Positions 1 through 10,447 of a DNA stretch of 64,000 nt are shown here, one piece after another (position 1 is the first letter of the stretch; each line of letters opens with the position of its first letter). This DNA is from Armillaria gallica (taxonomy: Eukaryota; Basidiomycota; Agaricomycetes; Agaricales; Physalacriaceae): the NCBI GenBank assembly GCA_037576215.1, contig JBANDB010000006.1, positions 3,658,001-3,722,000 of the forward strand, given 5' to 3'. Below the pieces are notes generated by a model. That model saw only the letters and a program-made list of their open reading frames with translations, ran no database searches and was not told the origin of the DNA. A program made the translations under genes and the position numbers.

Positions 1-1478
1 GCTATCTCCTTTGAAGTACCAGCTCGACAGGTGCCTCGTATATCTTGATCAAGCCCACACAAGAGGCACTGACCTAAAGCTACCTCTGAACTTCAGAGCG
101 GCCATAACTCTGGGCTCCAAAGTGACAAAGGACCGTCTAGTACAAGGTAAGCTCCCTTTTGAAACTGGCAGTATGCCATGTTCTAACCAATCTTTGTCTA
201 GGCGCTATGTGGATGAGGCAGCTTGGACAGGGACAATCTGTGATGTTCTTTGCACCTCTTGAGATAGACCTGAAGATCAGAGGAATTGCTAGAAAATCAG
301 AGTCGGATGTACTGGAAACGATCGATGTGCTGAGGTGGGTTATGACAGAAACGTGCAACGACATTACACATCACGTCCCTCACTGGGCGCAGCAAGGGCT
401 GGATTATTTCAGAAGGAGAGATGCTTGGACCAATTTCGTTGCGTCGGGATCCACTGCTTATGAACTTCTTTTGCCTTGGGTCCAACCGGAGGGTCGTTCT
501 CTCAAGGATTTGTACGCAGTGACTGAGGGTTCTGCCGCCTTGAACGCCACCATCATGGGCAAGCCGGAGCTTCGTGACCGCTGTCAGCAACTCGGGGTAA
601 ATTTTGTGCCCAACAACAACGTTGACGAAGAGCAGGAAAGAGAAGTCAACCAAGAGATCGAACGAGAACAGCAGATCGAGAGGCCGGTGAAGCGCAAACC
701 TGCCGTACATGTGCTCCGGAACGATGTTCGCCATTTCATCGAGACGGGTGACATCCTTCCACGGAATTCCACAATCGTGTCCCTGTTCCAGTCGCTCAAC
801 AATCGTCCGTTTAGTACAACCGTGTGGTCTCCGAATTTGCTTTGCACATATGATTTTGTAAAGACGGTCCTGGAGGAGACTGTGACCGGCCAAGGACTAC
901 AAGCGACGGACAATTCCTTGTCCAGCTTCTTGCGTTCGGTGAACTGGATTCTATCATCCACGACGGGTAATGTTCCACGACTCATCGTCCTCAGTCCATT
1001 CGAGGTGAACGAGTTGCTGCCCGTCATACGGCGTAGCAGATGCGTACGTCTCCACGTCTATGCCCCACGTGTAACATCGACGACAAAACCCTTTGACGAT
1101 CTGCAATTCCATTACTTTCCCCGAACTCTAGCCTTTGGCAGGCCCTTCACTCAGGTCGATAACACATTGACGACACAGCTCAATATCTTTGCAGGACAGC
1201 TGTATATGACCGACTATGTGGCTTATCGTGCCTTGTGCTTATTCTTGGGCCTTCACCTGCCGGGAGAAACAGATGGCCTTCCTTATCAGAGCGACGGGTT
1301 CATATCGCAACGAGATCGGTCTCAAGATGGTCGAGCGGACGTCTCTCCTTTCACGAGGAGCCCCATTCCGTTCCTCAAAGATTTAGTCGCCCTGCGGAGA
1401 AAGGGTAACACGTATATGTCAACACATGTTGGCAAGCTACTTCACGGCCATTCACTGACACCAGAATTGTTTTCCTGA
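1..1478 (+). CDS. C-terminal part of a giant DUF3638/DUF3645 P-loop family protein (5' end outside window)
   Basis: The reading frame enters at base 2 and runs to a stop at 1476-1478, with one intron at about 147-201. The intron sits at the same codon as in the second copy at 18799-18854. The protein matches the end of the large fungal DUF6606-DUF3638-DUF3645 proteins, which database families often label as P-loop or ubiquitin-thioesterase-like; their function is not established. Seen here are the helicase motif II-like block (YLDQAHTRGTDLKLP), a motif VI-like MRQLGQGQS block, a charged coiled segment near codon 170 of exon 2, and a conserved tail (SPFTRSPIPFLK, GKLLHGHSLTPE). The motif II glutamate is glutamine (CAA, bases 50-52). 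The frame is otherwise open and CpG content is normal. Most of the protein lies upstream of the window. Confidence 0.85.
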
Positions 1479-1993
1479 ATCTTAGTGAGTTCGTTTTCGT
1501 GTTTGTATGATAGCCGGAATTCACAGGTGATTACAGTGTTATCTGGACTACGTGAATTGATGTTGAATTTTACCGATATGTTTTACTTGTAGATATTCTC
1601 ACTGTCTTAGAATAGAAAAACTTATCGTAGAATCTAGATATAAATCGTCGAGAATTGGACTCAAAGAACTCTACATTTCGGAATATGATGATATAAAATA
1701 TCTGCCAAGATTGACCTCCGAAAACCTCACCTGGATTTGCGCACATTCTGGATTGCCCTTAATTTTTCATCCTTCTGGTGTGACTGTAGTAGGCAGTTAG
1801 GCACTGACATGTATACATACATTCAGCATTAATCCCACGGCCCTTGCCAACGGCGTTGCGAAGGTCGTGTGTTTTCATGTCTACATTCCACTGACAAGGC
1901 ACCGTCTCGCAATATCCAGATTACCTCCAATCATAAAAGTACATGTTTTACAGTATACATCCTCGCTAAATAATGATACTCCTCGATGCGCCA
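1479..1993. other. AT-rich intergenic stretch between two convergent gene ends
   Basis: This lies between the stop of the DUF3638-family copy and the stop of the TMEM135-like gene, so it holds two 3' ends. It is AT-rich with many stops in all frames. I see no coding sequence, repeat or RNA gene in it. Confidence 0.6.
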
Positions 1994-4082
1994 TCAATTC
2001 GGCCCAATGAACTGGTATAAAATTCGCCTCACGAGTCCCGACAAGTGCTGAGGATCGTTTTGGTATGTGCACTAAAACAAGAGAATCAGTACCACACCGC
2101 CTCGCACACACTTAAACACACGTACCATAACCATAGCCATCCCGATCGCCGTCAACTAGAAACAAATAAGAAAACGGGAGCGCGAAAACACGAAGAAAGA
2201 CGACCTACCAAAGCTTCCCCAGTCTTTCCCGGCCTGACTCCTCCAGGAACCTTCCCAGTAGCAACGCGCCAAAAGCTCTCTAGTGCCTTTGGCAAAACAT
2301 ACATCGACAACTCCGCGCGCCTCCTCTTCTCCTCGACAAATAAACTCAGCCCACTCGCCAAGCCCGGTATGAAATACGCCGCTCGCGATACGAACATTGC
2401 GTCCACGAGCCATTGTGGTAACTTGAGCATCGAGTTGACTGGGAGGGTCGAAAAGAACTCGTGGAAGAAGCTTCGCAGACATATGGCAGCTAGAGCAGAA
2501 TGATGATCAGAAGCGACTGTGCCTGTATCAAAAGGGATGCATACTCTGGTATATTACGACAAAGACGCCGAGGAAGGTACAGCTCCTCGCGGTGCCCATG
2601 GCAGACTTGAGGAGAATTTTGAGAGGGTTCTTCATGAAAGCCTTGGTCCTGAATAGAACGGGAGGCAGGAAGTGCAGTGCTCCGTATACGGGAAGCATGA
2701 ATTTGGCTACGTAGAAGAAACGCGCTGCGGGGACGTGCCAGCAAGATGTCTGGCCGGGATGGAGAGCCTTGCAAGGGCACTGTGAGTCGGCGAGGTATTT
2801 AGAAGGATCGGAGGCCCCATTGAAGAAAGCATCCTTATGAGCGAGAAGTGTAGTGGTGTTTTGGGGGGTGATTTTATATTTCTTGGGTAGATTCGGTCAA
2901 AAATGTGGAAGAAGTGGTTGGAAAGAGCTTACAGGGTTAGCAATAAGTTTATCTAGATCGTTAGGGTTATAAGTATGGTTGCGCATCAAGTCGTGATTTA
3001 TTCTGTATGCCTCTGGAGGAACTTCGGATACTCTTACGAACCTGCACGATGGTCAGAAGGAGCATAAAAGCGCCGAGTACGCTCGTACCAGTTGCGGTAT
3101 CCTCTGTTCAAGCTGTCGGGCCGCAAGAAATTGGCATATAAGATCTGTCCATTACTAAAAGAATAAAAGTCAGTATAGCGAACGGATTCATCAAAGTTCT
3201 CTCCACTCACATAAGTGCGAATAGGATAACATCGCCATGGGGTATCTTGATATTCTTGGCTGTTGTGTACGCATTGAATGTCCCTTGGAGACCCCGAACG
3301 AACATCTGCTGGCCGATGGTCACCCTCCTCCCTGACGTTTCGAACAAGACTGCTATCCCACCGGCAACAGCACCGGCAAAGGCGGCATGCCATCGCCGAG
3401 TTTTCTTGCGGACCCAAGCTTTCTGAGCATTCACACTCAGCGACAGCCTGGCGGTATGGCGGCGGCGTGTATCGGAAGTAATAGCGAGTTCGAGGGATTT
3501 TTTCTCAAGGCGCTCCATCTCTTCGTCGCAGAACGAATTAGATAACATGCGGCTCGAGGATAATCCCGTCTCGGGAAGGAGTATTGGCAGGGCATTGAGA
3601 AGGAACTTGTATATTGAAGTGAAAGAGCCGAACATAGCAGCGAATCGCCATGTATCTTTCCCAAATATGGCGTGCACAAGTAAAGGTAGCCGTTTCTTTC
3701 TGGAAACGGGTTAGTTACAGATATTAAAAGGCCCGACCGCATACCTGGGAAGTGATCGAAGGCGCATACAAGCGAGCACAAGGTTGAAAGCGGCTCTGAT
3801 ATTGAACGCGAGGGTGGCGGAACCTGTTAACGACGACTAAGTTCATTTTCCTCAAAACAGAACAGCAGTACTCACGTAACCCCCGACGGCGGCGTGCTTC
3901 AGACACGACTCGACATCATCCAGCTCGACGACCGGCTGCCCTTTGACCCGCCAAACCATCTGCCGCGCCTCCTTAATCCTCTCCTGATGATTTGCTAACG
4001 CGACGAGATTTTCAAAGGACATCATCGACATTGCCCTGTGTAGGCCCGGAGGCGAGGACGGTGGCGACAATATTTTCGCCAT
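1994..4082 (-). CDS. TMEM135-like membrane protein (Cys-rich domain plus Tim17-like bundle)
   Basis: Nine exons can be joined in frame from an ATG at 4082 to a stop at 1994 (about 562 aa). Introns lie near 3875-3837, 3744-3700, 3210-3155, 3088-3042, 2932-2882, 2544-2490, 2208-2156 and 2125-2072. Visible blocks are an amphipathic first third, a WHAAFAGAVAGG helix followed by FVRGLQGTFNAY, YRNWFVRVSEVPPEAYRIN, a Cys-rich stretch with CPCKALHPGQTSCW, and a C-terminal GLSLFVEEKRRRAEL/YVLPKALESFW segment. This order matches TMEM135 (peroxisomal/mitochondrial membrane protein 52) and its fungal relatives. The family is linked in animals to peroxisome and mitochondrial dynamics; the fungal role is inferred. 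It is divergent from the aminotransferase gene. Confidence 0.8.
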
Positions 4083-4912
4083 TGTGGAGAATACGCTGAG
4101 AAGGGCGTGTCGTAGTGATTCCCCAAAATGAAAGCTTGGAAAGTGTCCCTGCGGGCCATGGTATGATATATATACAAAGGAATTGGGGAATTGGGGTAAG
4201 AATAGGACACAGCATGTGAAAGGCGTGACATTTGGTCAACCGGTAAGTCGTTTCAGGTACGTAAACACCGGATGAAAACGGAAAACACGCAAGAACAGCA
4301 ACTGCAAGTACTACCACGCGTAAATATACAACGAGCCTGGAGCAGGGTAACGAATGGTGGAGATAACAGGAAGGGTCACTCATTCACACTCAATATTTTC
4401 TTGATTCAAACGAACACCGAGTCTGCAAGCGCGTAGGCAGGAGTAGGCCCTCTGCATTACGGCAATGGCAACAGTCGAAGCTGATGGCGATAGACTTCGA
4501 GGCTAGATACTACAGCATTGACACCGACTCGGATTCTTCTAGTCAGCAGCAGATGGAGGAATGCACATGCACTACAGGGGGTGTTCCAAGTATAAAGCGA
4601 TAACGAGGGAAGGCGTAGCAAAGCAACAAGCGAACACAGCGACTCATAACAGCACATGACTCACCTTTTGGACGTCGAACACTCAATTCGGAACATCGGC
4701 CCGACAGTCTCCGACTAACAAAATTTTTTCCGGCATATTTATCTCTGTATTTACGACGTCTTAGCACATCTGCATCGTAATATTCCACTTTTCTCAACTT
4801 TCTATCTTGAATCCGCAGCACCCACCTTCATGCTGCGGGATATCTTTAGACGTGGCGACGAAAATGACTTATATATGTTCAGAATGGCGAATAGGTTTTG
4901 CTCTTTCCAAAC
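4083..4912. other. Divergent promoter region between the TMEM135-like and aminotransferase genes
   Basis: About 830 bases separate two divergent start codons. A TATATATA-like run occurs near 4149, about 65 bases upstream of the minus-strand ATG. The open frames here are short, lack codon bias and match nothing I know. I see no RNA gene or repeat. Confidence 0.5.
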
Positions 4913-4966
4913 ATGTCGCTTTTTCACAGGCATCCTCCCCCTTCGGATCTGTTCCCTCCTTACGCC

Positions 4967-6395
4967 ATGACTCTTGACATCGACAAGGCCCGTAGCCAGT
5001 TCCCGGCCCTCAAATCAGGCTTTATCTTTGCTGACAATGCAGGAGGTTCTCAGACCGCCGTGGGAGTCGCGGACAGAGTCTACGACTATCTAATGAATAC
5101 GAACGTCCAGCTAGGCGCCGATTACTCCGTATCGGTGCTCAGCACCCAGAAAGTAACCATCCAAGCACCTGAAGATGCTGCCAAGTTAATCAATGCAGCA
5201 TTCCCGGACGAGATCGTCTTTGGATCCAGCTCCTCGGCTAACATGGAGAACCTCGCGCGCAGTCTTGATAACGATATCCAACAAGGCGACGAGTTTATCT
5301 TGACAGGGGAGCATGAAGGTGGTCCATCTTGATCACTGATAGCCCCATGAATCCTTACAAGTTTCAAATTAGCGAACAATGGGCCATTTAAGAAACTTGC
5401 AGGGCGGAGGGGGGCTGTCATCAAGTATTGGGATGCCACTCCCACGAGTCCCAACAATCCATATTCTGTTAGCCTCAAAGTCGAGGACCTTCTGCCTCTG
5501 ATCACCGCTCGCACTCGGATAATCGCATTCACTGCGTGCTCCAACATTCTAGGCTCTATTGTCCCCGTCAAGGCCATTGTCAAAGCGGCTCGTTTGACCG
5601 CCCAAGAGGCCGGTGCCAGAAAGGTCGAGGTATCTATCGATTGTGTCGCGTATGCCCCGCATCGGTTGATCGATGTACAAGATTGGGACATCGACTACTG
5701 CGTGTTCTCATACTACAAGGTATGAAACATGTCTCGTGCTCCTTCTAGTTCCGACTCTACCACTATAGGTATACGGCCCTCACACATCTGTCCTATATGT
5801 CCGCGCCCCAGCGCTCCAGTATTCGCTGTCATCCATCGTCCATCATTTCCTCAACGTGAAACACTCTGCCGCGAAGCTCCAGATCGGTGGACCCGGTTAT
5901 GAGCTGGTCTATGGAACCACCGGGGTGATTCCGTACCTGCTTTCATTAACCCCAGAGAACAGCTTGAAAGCTTCATTTGCGGCTATAGCCGAGCACGAAC
6001 AGACGCTGGTCGAGCCTCTCCTAGCATATTTAACACATGCTGATCAACAAGCCAGAGGGGTCTGCGTAGTAGGCGAGGAATACCCCGGGCTGATGAGGGT
6101 TCCAACCATCAGCTTTGTTGTCGTCGGTGAAAGGCCGATGAAGAGCAAGGATGTCGTGAAGATTTTTGACCAGAAAGGCGGGGTATGTTGTCTTCCAACT
6201 GATTCGAACTTCGTTTTGAAAAGTATTTGGCAGGTTGGAATTCGTTATGGTCATTTTTATGCCTACACCCTAGTGGACGGCCTTCAGCCAAAGCTCGATA
6301 TAGATGACGGTGTCGTTCGTATATCCCTGGTTCATTATAATACGGTGGAAGAAGTGCAGAGAATAATTGACATCTTGAAGGAAGCGTTAGCGTAA
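4967..6395 (+). CDS. PLP-dependent class V aminotransferase, cysteine desulfurase-like
   Basis: Four exons (4967-5318, 5373-5719, 5769-6182, 6234-6395) join in frame to 424 aa. An in-frame ATG at 4913 would add 18 residues. I chose 4967 because MTLDIDKARSQFPAL begins like homologues. The protein has ADNAGGSQ near the N-terminus, a CSNILGSI segment, SIDCVAYAPHR before the cofactor aspartate region, and SYYKVYGPHTSVLY, whose lysine should form the Schiff base with PLP. The ending GIRYGHFYAY...GVVRISLVHYNT is typical of the NifS-like/VC1184-type family. Real substrates of this fungal branch are not known; it lacks features of the mitochondrial Nfs1. The third intron (6183-6233, 51 nt) is a multiple of three without stops, so its retention would add 17 residues. 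Confidence 0.88.
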
Positions 6396-6996
6396 AGAGA
6401 TAGTAGTGAAGAAACAAATTTATATACAATGAAAGAAGTGAAAATCAATATCGGATGCTAATGGACACTTGATCCGAGAGCTTGTATTAACAAGTAGCGA
6501 CGGCTATGTCTAGGTGGAAGGAGTTGTGTGCTGAATATGAAACTATAGGTAGCAATCCTATGGGCGCTCGAATCAGGAATGTTAGCTGGGCACTATGCAG
6601 CTACTCGCATGCCCAAGGGCTTACACCGCCTGGAGATTCACAACCCCCGGCATCGATGGAACTCATCGAGGGGGGAACTAATGTCGTTTTGGAAAAGTCT
6701 CTTGTTCGGTATCACGCGGGTCGGAAAAACAGAAAGGAAAACCGCAAAACGAACGGAAGATCTAGTGAGTGATGATATTCTCTAGTGGATGAGAGTTTCC
6801 TGGTGCAATACGGATACCAAACGTTACATGCCACGAACGCTGAAGTGCGTGGTCGTTTGTGTTCGAATCGCAACTTAACAGAAAACGAAGATTCGAATAT
6901 CATCTCGGAGCGCTCGGTGTGCGAAGTTGTCCATGACAGCCACAATTTTGTATCACTGGTACATTGGATATTGAGACAGAAGACTCAGATCGACAT
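6396..6996. other. Intergenic stretch between convergent genes
   Basis: This lies between the stop of the aminotransferase (+) and the stop of the aldo-keto reductase (-). The open frames in it, including a 171-aa frame at 6785-7300, are not supported: that frame runs antisense into the reductase exons. No repeat or RNA was recognised. Confidence 0.5.
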
Positions 6997-8435
6997 CTAC
7001 GCCCATCCTAAACTCTCATCAGGAAACCAACCAGAAAGCGAAAGCAATAGAAACGCACCCAGTTGCTCGTACGTCCAACCCCACAGCGTCCCATTCACTT
7101 CGAAGGCTTTATTGCACAACCTGTCATTCTTATCTAGCGCGCTTATCTTCTTCACGTCCTCAGGTTCCAAGACAGGAAGCTACACACAGAAAACGTCAGT
7201 ATTACTTGTAGCGAAACTGCGATGGCAGACCTACCATCCTGTTCTCCTTCTGCCGGCCTTCATCGGCACTTTTGGGAACCGCAACCACGCCTCGTGCTAG
7301 ATGCCATGCCAAGATAACTTGTGTTGGCGTAGCATTGTATTTCTCTGCTAGTTCGAGGATAACTGGATCCTTCCTGATGACATCCAGACCCGTAGGAGTG
7401 TACGCCACGACAACGATACCCTTCTCTCGGCAATACTGGACTAACTCTTCTTGTACGAGATACGGATGTAACCTGTTTGCTAGCAGATCAATTTGCAGAA
7501 ACACGAACATGTTTGTCCGACTCACTCGATCTGATTCACTGCGGGTATGATCTTGGCCGTCGTGAAGAGTCTTTCCAATCTGTAGGGAAGCGAGGTGAAC
7601 CAAGGTATGCAACGGTAGACTGCAGGACGTACGTCTTGATTGAAAAATTGCTGACACCAATCGCCTTGCACTTGCCCGTCTCCAGTAATTTCTCCATCAC
7701 CTCCCATGATTGGCTGAAATTCCGTTCCTCAGTGACACGGATCGTCCCATCAGGATGTTTGGGAAGAAAGTTGTCCTCTAGGATACGTCGGATGGGTAGG
7801 TGTCAGGGAGGGGAAAGGCCCTACTCTCATAGACGACATATTGGGGCCAATGCATCAGGAACTAGGACAGGATAAGCGAAAGTCCAGGAACGACTGCAAT
7901 AGACCTACCAAATCTACGTAGTCCATCCCCAGATTCTCCAGGCTTTCATTAAATGACTCGACAATTCGGCCGTGATGGTTCCATCTACAAACGAGCTGTT
8001 GAGCTCTCATGTCCGAGGACCGAAAAGCGCAGTCCAAACTCACGGAAATTTAGTACAAATGAAGAACTGTTCCCGCGGAACGCCAGACCTGCGTATCGCC
8101 TCTCCCAAGGGCTTTTCCGTACCTGAAGAAACTTCAATACGAGACGAGAACGCACAAATTGGCCCACGTATCGTAGATCAACGCTGTATCAAAGTGTCTG
8201 TAGCCTGCCTACATGGACGTTAGCAGAAAATCAAGCTAGCCAATGCTTCACGCACCTTGATAGCTGTCTGTATCCACTCTACGGACCCGCGCTGTACTCC
8301 AGGATCCATCCCAGCCCACACACCAAACCCTGCACCCGGGCAGTCAGCATTGTATACCAACAAAAGGCTGATGCACGCACCAAGTATTGGGATCGAATCA
8401 CCATTGTCGAATGACACTGTCTGGGATACGTCCAT
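6997..8435 (-). CDS. Aldo-keto reductase (AKR superfamily), NAD(P)H-dependent oxidoreductase
   Basis: From an ATG at 8435, about ten small exons can be joined to a stop at 6997. The product starts MDVSQTVSFDNGDSIPILG-FG and contains the AKR catalytic tetrad: Asp and Tyr in HFDTALIY-GTE, Lys in FICTKFPW, and His in LMHWPQ. GKCKAIGVSNFSIKT, PAVNQIELHPYL, and VVAVPKSADEGRQKEN (cofactor-binding loop) are also present in order. It should reduce carbonyl compounds in the cytosol; the substrate cannot be read from sequence. One oddity: the splice donor after LIY (near 8172) reads ATACGT where GTACGT would be needed to keep frame, so the +1 base may be mutated. All other introns are canonical. The allele could be weakly spliced or inactive. 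Confidence 0.82.
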
Positions 8436-8674
8436 AGTTCAAGGCCAGGTAAATGTCGATGATACTTGAGCGGCAAGAGGATTACTCATCGCTTTTGCAT
8501 CTCGTCACTTATTTGCATTCCAAACACTTCTGGCAGGTGACTAACGCGCGCCAGTCAAAATGTAAGGGAACAAGGAGAGATGCGGGGCCCGGCAAAATCC
8601 GTCCGCGTAAATGGAATCCCGACGAGTCATTTTGCTGTGATCTTCCATGTTCATCGAGTTCTCAAAACTTAGCT

Positions 8675-8830
8675 AACCTCGACGAGCAGCACTATACAGC
8701 TAGCAACAGTGCTGGTATGTGCAATCAATAATTTTACACTAATTTCCCCGCTAAGACTGAATTCAGGTACTCGAGGGCACTCGCTGTTGACATGAACGTC
8801 CTTGGCGCGCGGGGATTGAAGATTGTTCCT
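8675..8830 (+). repeat. Dispersed repeat copy A (partner at about 62215-62370)
   Basis: About 150 bases just upstream of the ZZ-finger gene match a second stretch at 62215-62370 in the same direction, by eye at roughly three bases in four. The best-kept parts are a block around CTGAATTCAGGTACTCGAG and a block around TTGACATGAACGTCCTTGG. It contains no open frame common to both copies. It may be a moved promoter fragment or the scar of a small mobile element. Confidence 0.6.
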
Positions 8831-8902
8831 TGACCCCTTGACGGTTATCACCAGAAAAAAGAATCAAAGCTTGAATCTCGAGGTCGGCAGCCAACATCAC
8901 TT

Positions 8903-10117
8903 ATGATTCCCAGCCATATCAACTGTGATTCCTGTTCTCAGGCCATCTTACCATCCAAGCCACGGGTCCACTGCCTCAGCTGTCTTGACTACGATTTATG
9001 CGCTGATTGCGCTCTCAGCGAACGATTCACTGGCCAACACGATTCGTCTCATCGTACCCAGATATATCGGCTCAGTGGTGGAGGCGATTTACCACCTTCG
9101 CTATCAGAAACTGTATCCTTAACCTATACCATTCCTCTTCGTCAGTCTCCAACTTCCAACATTCCCCCACCTCTCCCACCGCGTCGGCAATCATCAGGCC
9201 CACCGCCCCCGTTGCCGGCGAGGTCCAACTCTGGTAACAGTGCATCGGAGCGTCCTAGCACGGTCCCACCATCTCCACCCATTCCTCCAACCGATCCACC
9301 CAACGTCTCCGCTAATCGCAGCGAGATGCTAGCTTGGGGCCCACTGTTCGACGATTACATGGAGGTCACCGCTGTCGGCGACTTGTTCTTCAACGCGATC
9401 TTCACATATCTAGACCCGTCGTATACGGGATATCTCAATCCAGAAGCATACTCGCATTTCTTGGATGACCAAGGGTATCTACTTCACGAGAACGTCTGCA
9501 AGTACTTTTCTTTCTTTTGGATTCAACAAAGTGACTAACGCAAACACACGGCAGGGAAGTCAAACCTCGTCCCAGATGCGGTGTACGGTAGCTCCAAGGA
9601 GAATATGGCGGACAAGGCACTGAGAAACGCGTACGATCTCTTTTCCATTGAGCACGTCCTCAAGCCTAGACACAATCCGCCTGGATCGACAACTCCCTCC
9701 ATAACAACCCACCTACAGGGTCTATTAGGAAACGCGTTTAATCCAGCCATGATGCATTCCGTTCCCCTCCAGTCTTCTAATTCTCAGATGCCTCTCCTCA
9801 CACGGAAGGGCTTCATCGATATAACCACGGTCGAGGTCCTCTCTGACCCATCGAGGGCTTGGGGGAATCTCTCTCGCGTGTTGAGAATGTATCAGCTGGA
9901 GTCATTCCGGGGATGGGGCGACATGCCGCGGAGGGTATTGCCGGAAGGTGCTGACCAGAGGATGCTCCAGCGTGTACGGGATATTTCGAATTTTGCGAAG
10001 GCGAGGGGAGAGCAGCAATTGGCGTCTTCGATGGCTCGGATGGAGTTGGAACGTCAAGGACGGGAGAACGCCCTTGATCTTATCAGCGATACACGGTACA
10101 GGAGGGTATATATATAG
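8903..10117 (+). CDS. ZZ-type zinc finger protein with a DUF7514-like C-terminal domain
   Basis: Two exons (8903-9497 and 9555-10117) give 385 aa. Residues 1-55 form a ZZ zinc finger: CDSC, HCLSC, DYDLCADC and a following H-x-H-type pair (GQHDSSHR). Residues 80-140 are Pro/Ser-rich with PPPLPPR-like SH3-ligand motifs. The rest begins WGPLFDDYMEV and continues through YLDPSYTGYLNPE and ENMADKALRNAYDLF, matching the DUF7514-type domain of fungal ZZ proteins. The intron uses a GC donor (GCAAGT) at 9498: only this choice restores the conserved ENVWKSNL junction and keeps the frame. Its molecular role is unknown; ZZ fingers usually bind histone tails or other proteins. Confidence 0.85.
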
Positions 10118-10447
10118 TTTGGGATTCGATGAAGTGTAATTGTATCTGTAGCAGAGATTGTGTACACGACAGCCATGTACGTTGATTCGTGACTGAGGAT
10201 ATGTATCACGCACTTACTTTCATAGTAGCTATTTTCAGCCTATAAAACGTTGTTTCCAGTACTGCGAACGCGTCCAGACGCGTCCTTGCTCTCGGTAAGT
10301 TCCGGATTGTCTTGATTGGGTCTCTCTCATCATCTCTTATCGACCATCGACAAAGGTCTTGCCTCGTGTTCCGTGAACGACCAAAAGGGGGATATACACT
10401 AGTCGGCACCCTGGGAATTTGCCGAGTACCCCTTCGTTTCTACCACC

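Noticed and set aside
297..1027. Long minus-strand frames
   Set aside because: They are antisense shadows of the DUF3638-family tail, whose plus-strand protein aligns with the second copy.
9498..9591. A 91-nt GT-AG intron in the ZZ gene instead of the GC-AG intron
   Set aside because: It is possible in frame but would delete the conserved KSNLVPDAVYG stretch; the GC donor with perfect GCAAGT keeps it.
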